From assembly GCA_029782145.1 (NCBI GenBank), contig JAKOVH010000002.1, forward strand, positions 56,097 through 120,096: 64,000 nt of DNA. The letters run 5' to 3'. The stretch comes from Actinomycetes bacterium. GTDB taxonomy: Bacteria; Actinomycetota; Acidimicrobiia; Acidimicrobiales; Acidimicrobilacustridaceae. The notes beneath the pieces were generated by a model that searched no databases, was not told where the DNA came from, and was given only the letters and a program-made list of their open reading frames with translations. Position numbers and translations under genes: made by a program. Positions 62,655-64,000 of the stretch are shown here, piece after piece; within the stretch, counting starts at the first letter, position 1, and each line of letters opens with the position of its first letter.

Positions 62655-63172
62655 GTGATCCCCCTGGGGAGCCGGCAAGCCCTGCGCCTGCGTCGGTCCA
62701 GGCACGGGACGCTACCGCCGGGGACGTGCCGTCGGGGACGTCCGTCGGGGCCGTGCCGTGGGGGCGCGGGATGGGTCGGGCGGCCCAGCCGGGCACGTCA
62801 CCCGGCGAAAGACACAAGACTGCAACAACAGCCTGGCACGGACCTGGCCTCAGGTGGTGGATGGACAGGCGGTCATCGAACGACCACACGAAGTGAGATT
62901 GCCGCAGGTTGCCAGCACTGCTTGGGCTGAGCCGACCACACTGCGCGCGAACTCCCTGGTGGCGGGACCCATGGTTGGCCATCGGCGTCGCGCCAGTTCC
63001 TTGACGGATCACCGCGCCCTCCAGAGGATCACGCCCGGGGTCGTCGGGCGCAGGAGTCCCTTCGAGCGTTCGGCGGACCGGCCGGGAGGACGTCCCTTTC
63101 CCCGGGGACGGCAAGCGATCCACTCGGGCGGGTGCATGGATCAGGCACGGCGAACACGAGGGAGGCCCTCGA
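62655..63172. other. Long intergenic region upstream of the exported repeat protein
   Basis: A 518-base gap between divergent genes. Near 62703-62765 there are imperfect repeats of a ccgtcgggg unit. From about 62800 to 63010 the sequence is less GC-rich than the coding regions. A 147-residue open frame spans much of it but does not look coding. The gap probably holds the two promoters and a long untranslated leader. Confidence 0.5.
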
Positions 63173-63943
63173 ATGGCACCAGACGACATCGAGCCCACTG
63201 AGGCTCCAGAGCACTCCGCGGGGCGACGCGCGGTCACCAAGGGCGTGGTGGTCACGCTCACCGGCGCCACGGCACTCACCGGCGGGGGCCTGCTGGCCCT
63301 CGGCTCGGCGATGACCGCTGGGGCCCAGACCAACGGCGGCGGGAGCCACGGCATCCTCCAGTCCGATCAGGGCGCCCACGTCGACAACGCCGGCCTGGCC
63401 CTGGCCAACAGCGGCGTGAACCTGGCGGCCGGCAACGCCTCGGGCAACAGCGCCGCGACCCAGCAGGGCGCGGGCGGTGCCATCCCGATCGTGTCGACCT
63501 TCCTCGAGGGGCCCGGTGGGCCGGGCGGTCCCGGTGGCATGGGCGGCGCCCAGGCGACGCAGCTCACCGCCACTGCGTCCAACACCTCCGGGGGCACCGC
63601 CGCGATCACCACCGGCGCAGCGAAGGCCACCGGCAACGAGTCGAGCACGACCGTCGAGCAGACGGTGCCGGCCGGGGCCGTCGCGACCGCGGGCATCGCC
63701 CAGGTCGACCAGCACGCGTCGGTGAGCAACGAGGGTCTGGCCATCGCCAACTCCGGTCTGAACCTGGCCGTGGGCAACGCGTCGACCAACTCCGTCGCCA
63801 CCAGCCAGACCGTGGTGGGCCCGTCGAAGGCGACCAACGAGACGGCCACGGCATCGAACACCTCCTCCGGCTCGGCGACGATCACCAGCGGGGCGGCCAC
63901 GGCCACGGGCAACAGCTCGAGCACGAGCATCACCCAGGGCTGA
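63173..63943 (+). CDS. Exported Ala/Asn/Ser/Gly-rich duplicated protein
   Basis: A 256-residue protein of unknown function. GRRAVTKG at residues 17-24 followed by a hydrophobic stretch to about residue 50 and TAGAQ looks like a Tat-type signal with AGA cleavage. The mature part is low-complexity. Residues 65-98 and 179-212 are near repeats (AHVDNAGLALANSGVNLAAG versus ASVSNEGLAIANSGLNLAVG), as are residues 132-162 and 224-254 (TATASNTSGG versus TATASNTSSG). A GGPGGPGG linker lies at about 114-125. The pattern suggests beta-solenoid or curlin-like surface fibres. GGAGG precedes the ATG. Confidence 0.75.
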   Translation: MAPDDIEPTEAPEHSAGRRAVTKGVVVTLTGATALTGGGLLALGSAMTAGAQTNGGGSHGILQSDQGAHVDNAGLALANSGVNLAAGNASGNSAATQQGAGGAIPIVSTFLEGPGGPGGPGGMGGAQATQLTATASNTSGGTAAITTGAAKATGNESSTTVEQTVPAGAVATAGIAQVDQHASVSNEGLAIANSGLNLAVGNASTNSVATSQTVVGPSKATNETATASNTSSGSATITSGAATATGNSSSTSITQG

Positions 63944-64000
63944 TCCTCCGGGATCGCCCAGGACGGGAACATCGAGGTCGTGGCGGGCCCCGGGGGGGCG
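63944..64000. other. Trailing sequence
   Basis: Short sequence after the repeat-protein stop. No gene start or clear terminator is visible before the window ends. Confidence 0.6.

Noticed and set aside
62758..63201. 147-codon plus-strand ORF upstream of the exported repeat protein
   Set aside because: Codon third positions are not GC-rich like real genes here, it has no domain and it overlaps the start of the well-supported gene at 63173.
59551..63354. 1267-codon open frame on the minus strand
   Set aside because: The C-terminal 498 codons are the MFS gene; the remainder runs out of frame through the monooxygenase and the intergenic region.
63367..63972. 201-codon minus-strand ORF
   Set aside because: Antisense mirror of the repeat protein; its hydrophobic composition comes from the GC-rich repeats.

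Overview
The window is a 64 kb piece of very GC-rich (about 72%), densely packed bacterial chromosome. GC-rich third codon positions, many GTG starts, 4-base GTGA/ATGA stop-start overlaps, F420/LLM-type oxidoreductases, a TIGR03084-type protein, P450/ferredoxin pairs and many acyl-CoA enzymes point to a free-living Actinomycetota. Class Acidimicrobiia (Iamia/Ilumatobacter-like) is my best guess, as an inference. I see no tRNA, rRNA, CRISPR array, prophage or insertion sequence.

Layout. (1) 2-5959, plus strand: a translationally coupled glycan operon with a polysaccharide deacetylase tail, four family-2 glycosyltransferases, a Gfo/Idh/MocA oxidoreductase and an NAD-dependent epimerase. (2) 5940-12286: a leftward sugar or polyol catabolic operon (two SDRs, a zinc alcohol dehydrogenase, a D-2-hydroxyacid dehydrogenase, a class II aldolase) divergent from an FGGY sugar kinase. 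(3) 12287-13443: an unusual intergenic island with three tandem 52-nt palindromes, an operator-like palindrome, a 26-bp perfect inverted repeat and two small Cys-containing proteins. (4) 13550-21608: a second glycan operon holding all four dedicated steps to a GDP-type D-glycero-alpha-D-manno-heptose (GmhA, HddA, GmhB, HddC) plus a transaldolase, epimerase, methyltransferase, membrane glycosyltransferase and polyprenyl-phosphate-type glycosyltransferase.

(5) 21665-34937: mixed genes. They include a metallohydrolase-DUF2786 fusion, a GH99-like lipoprotein, a three-cupredoxin NirK-like copper enzyme, a secreted intradiol dioxygenase, an enoyl-CoA hydratase, an amidohydrolase, an MFS exporter, the cysK-cysE cysteine pair, a P450-ferredoxin pair and an EamA transporter. 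(6) 34994-44761: acyl-CoA genes whose order and content resemble the Pseudomonas acyclic-terpene (atu) locus: TetR regulator, acyl-CoA dehydrogenases, biotin-dependent acyl-CoA carboxylase, enoyl-CoA hydratase and AtuA.

(7) 44768-58328: small conserved proteins (DUF2505, a Cys4 protein, PilZ), a GlcD-like oxidase coupled to a ThDP enzyme, a GNAT fusion, an LLM oxidoreductase, a K+ channel, an MFS exporter, DUF2252, a MalT-like LuxR regulator and a LURP-one protein, the last with a repeated TCACCCG/CGGGTGA palindrome nearby. (8) 58468-62654: SDR, MFS exporter and Baeyer-Villiger-type monooxygenase. (9) 63173-63943: an exported low-complexity protein with an internal duplication.

The best candidates for under-described biology are the heptose glycan locus, the atu-like locus, the palindrome island at 12.3-13.0 kb, the LuxR/LURP palindromes and the exported repeat protein.
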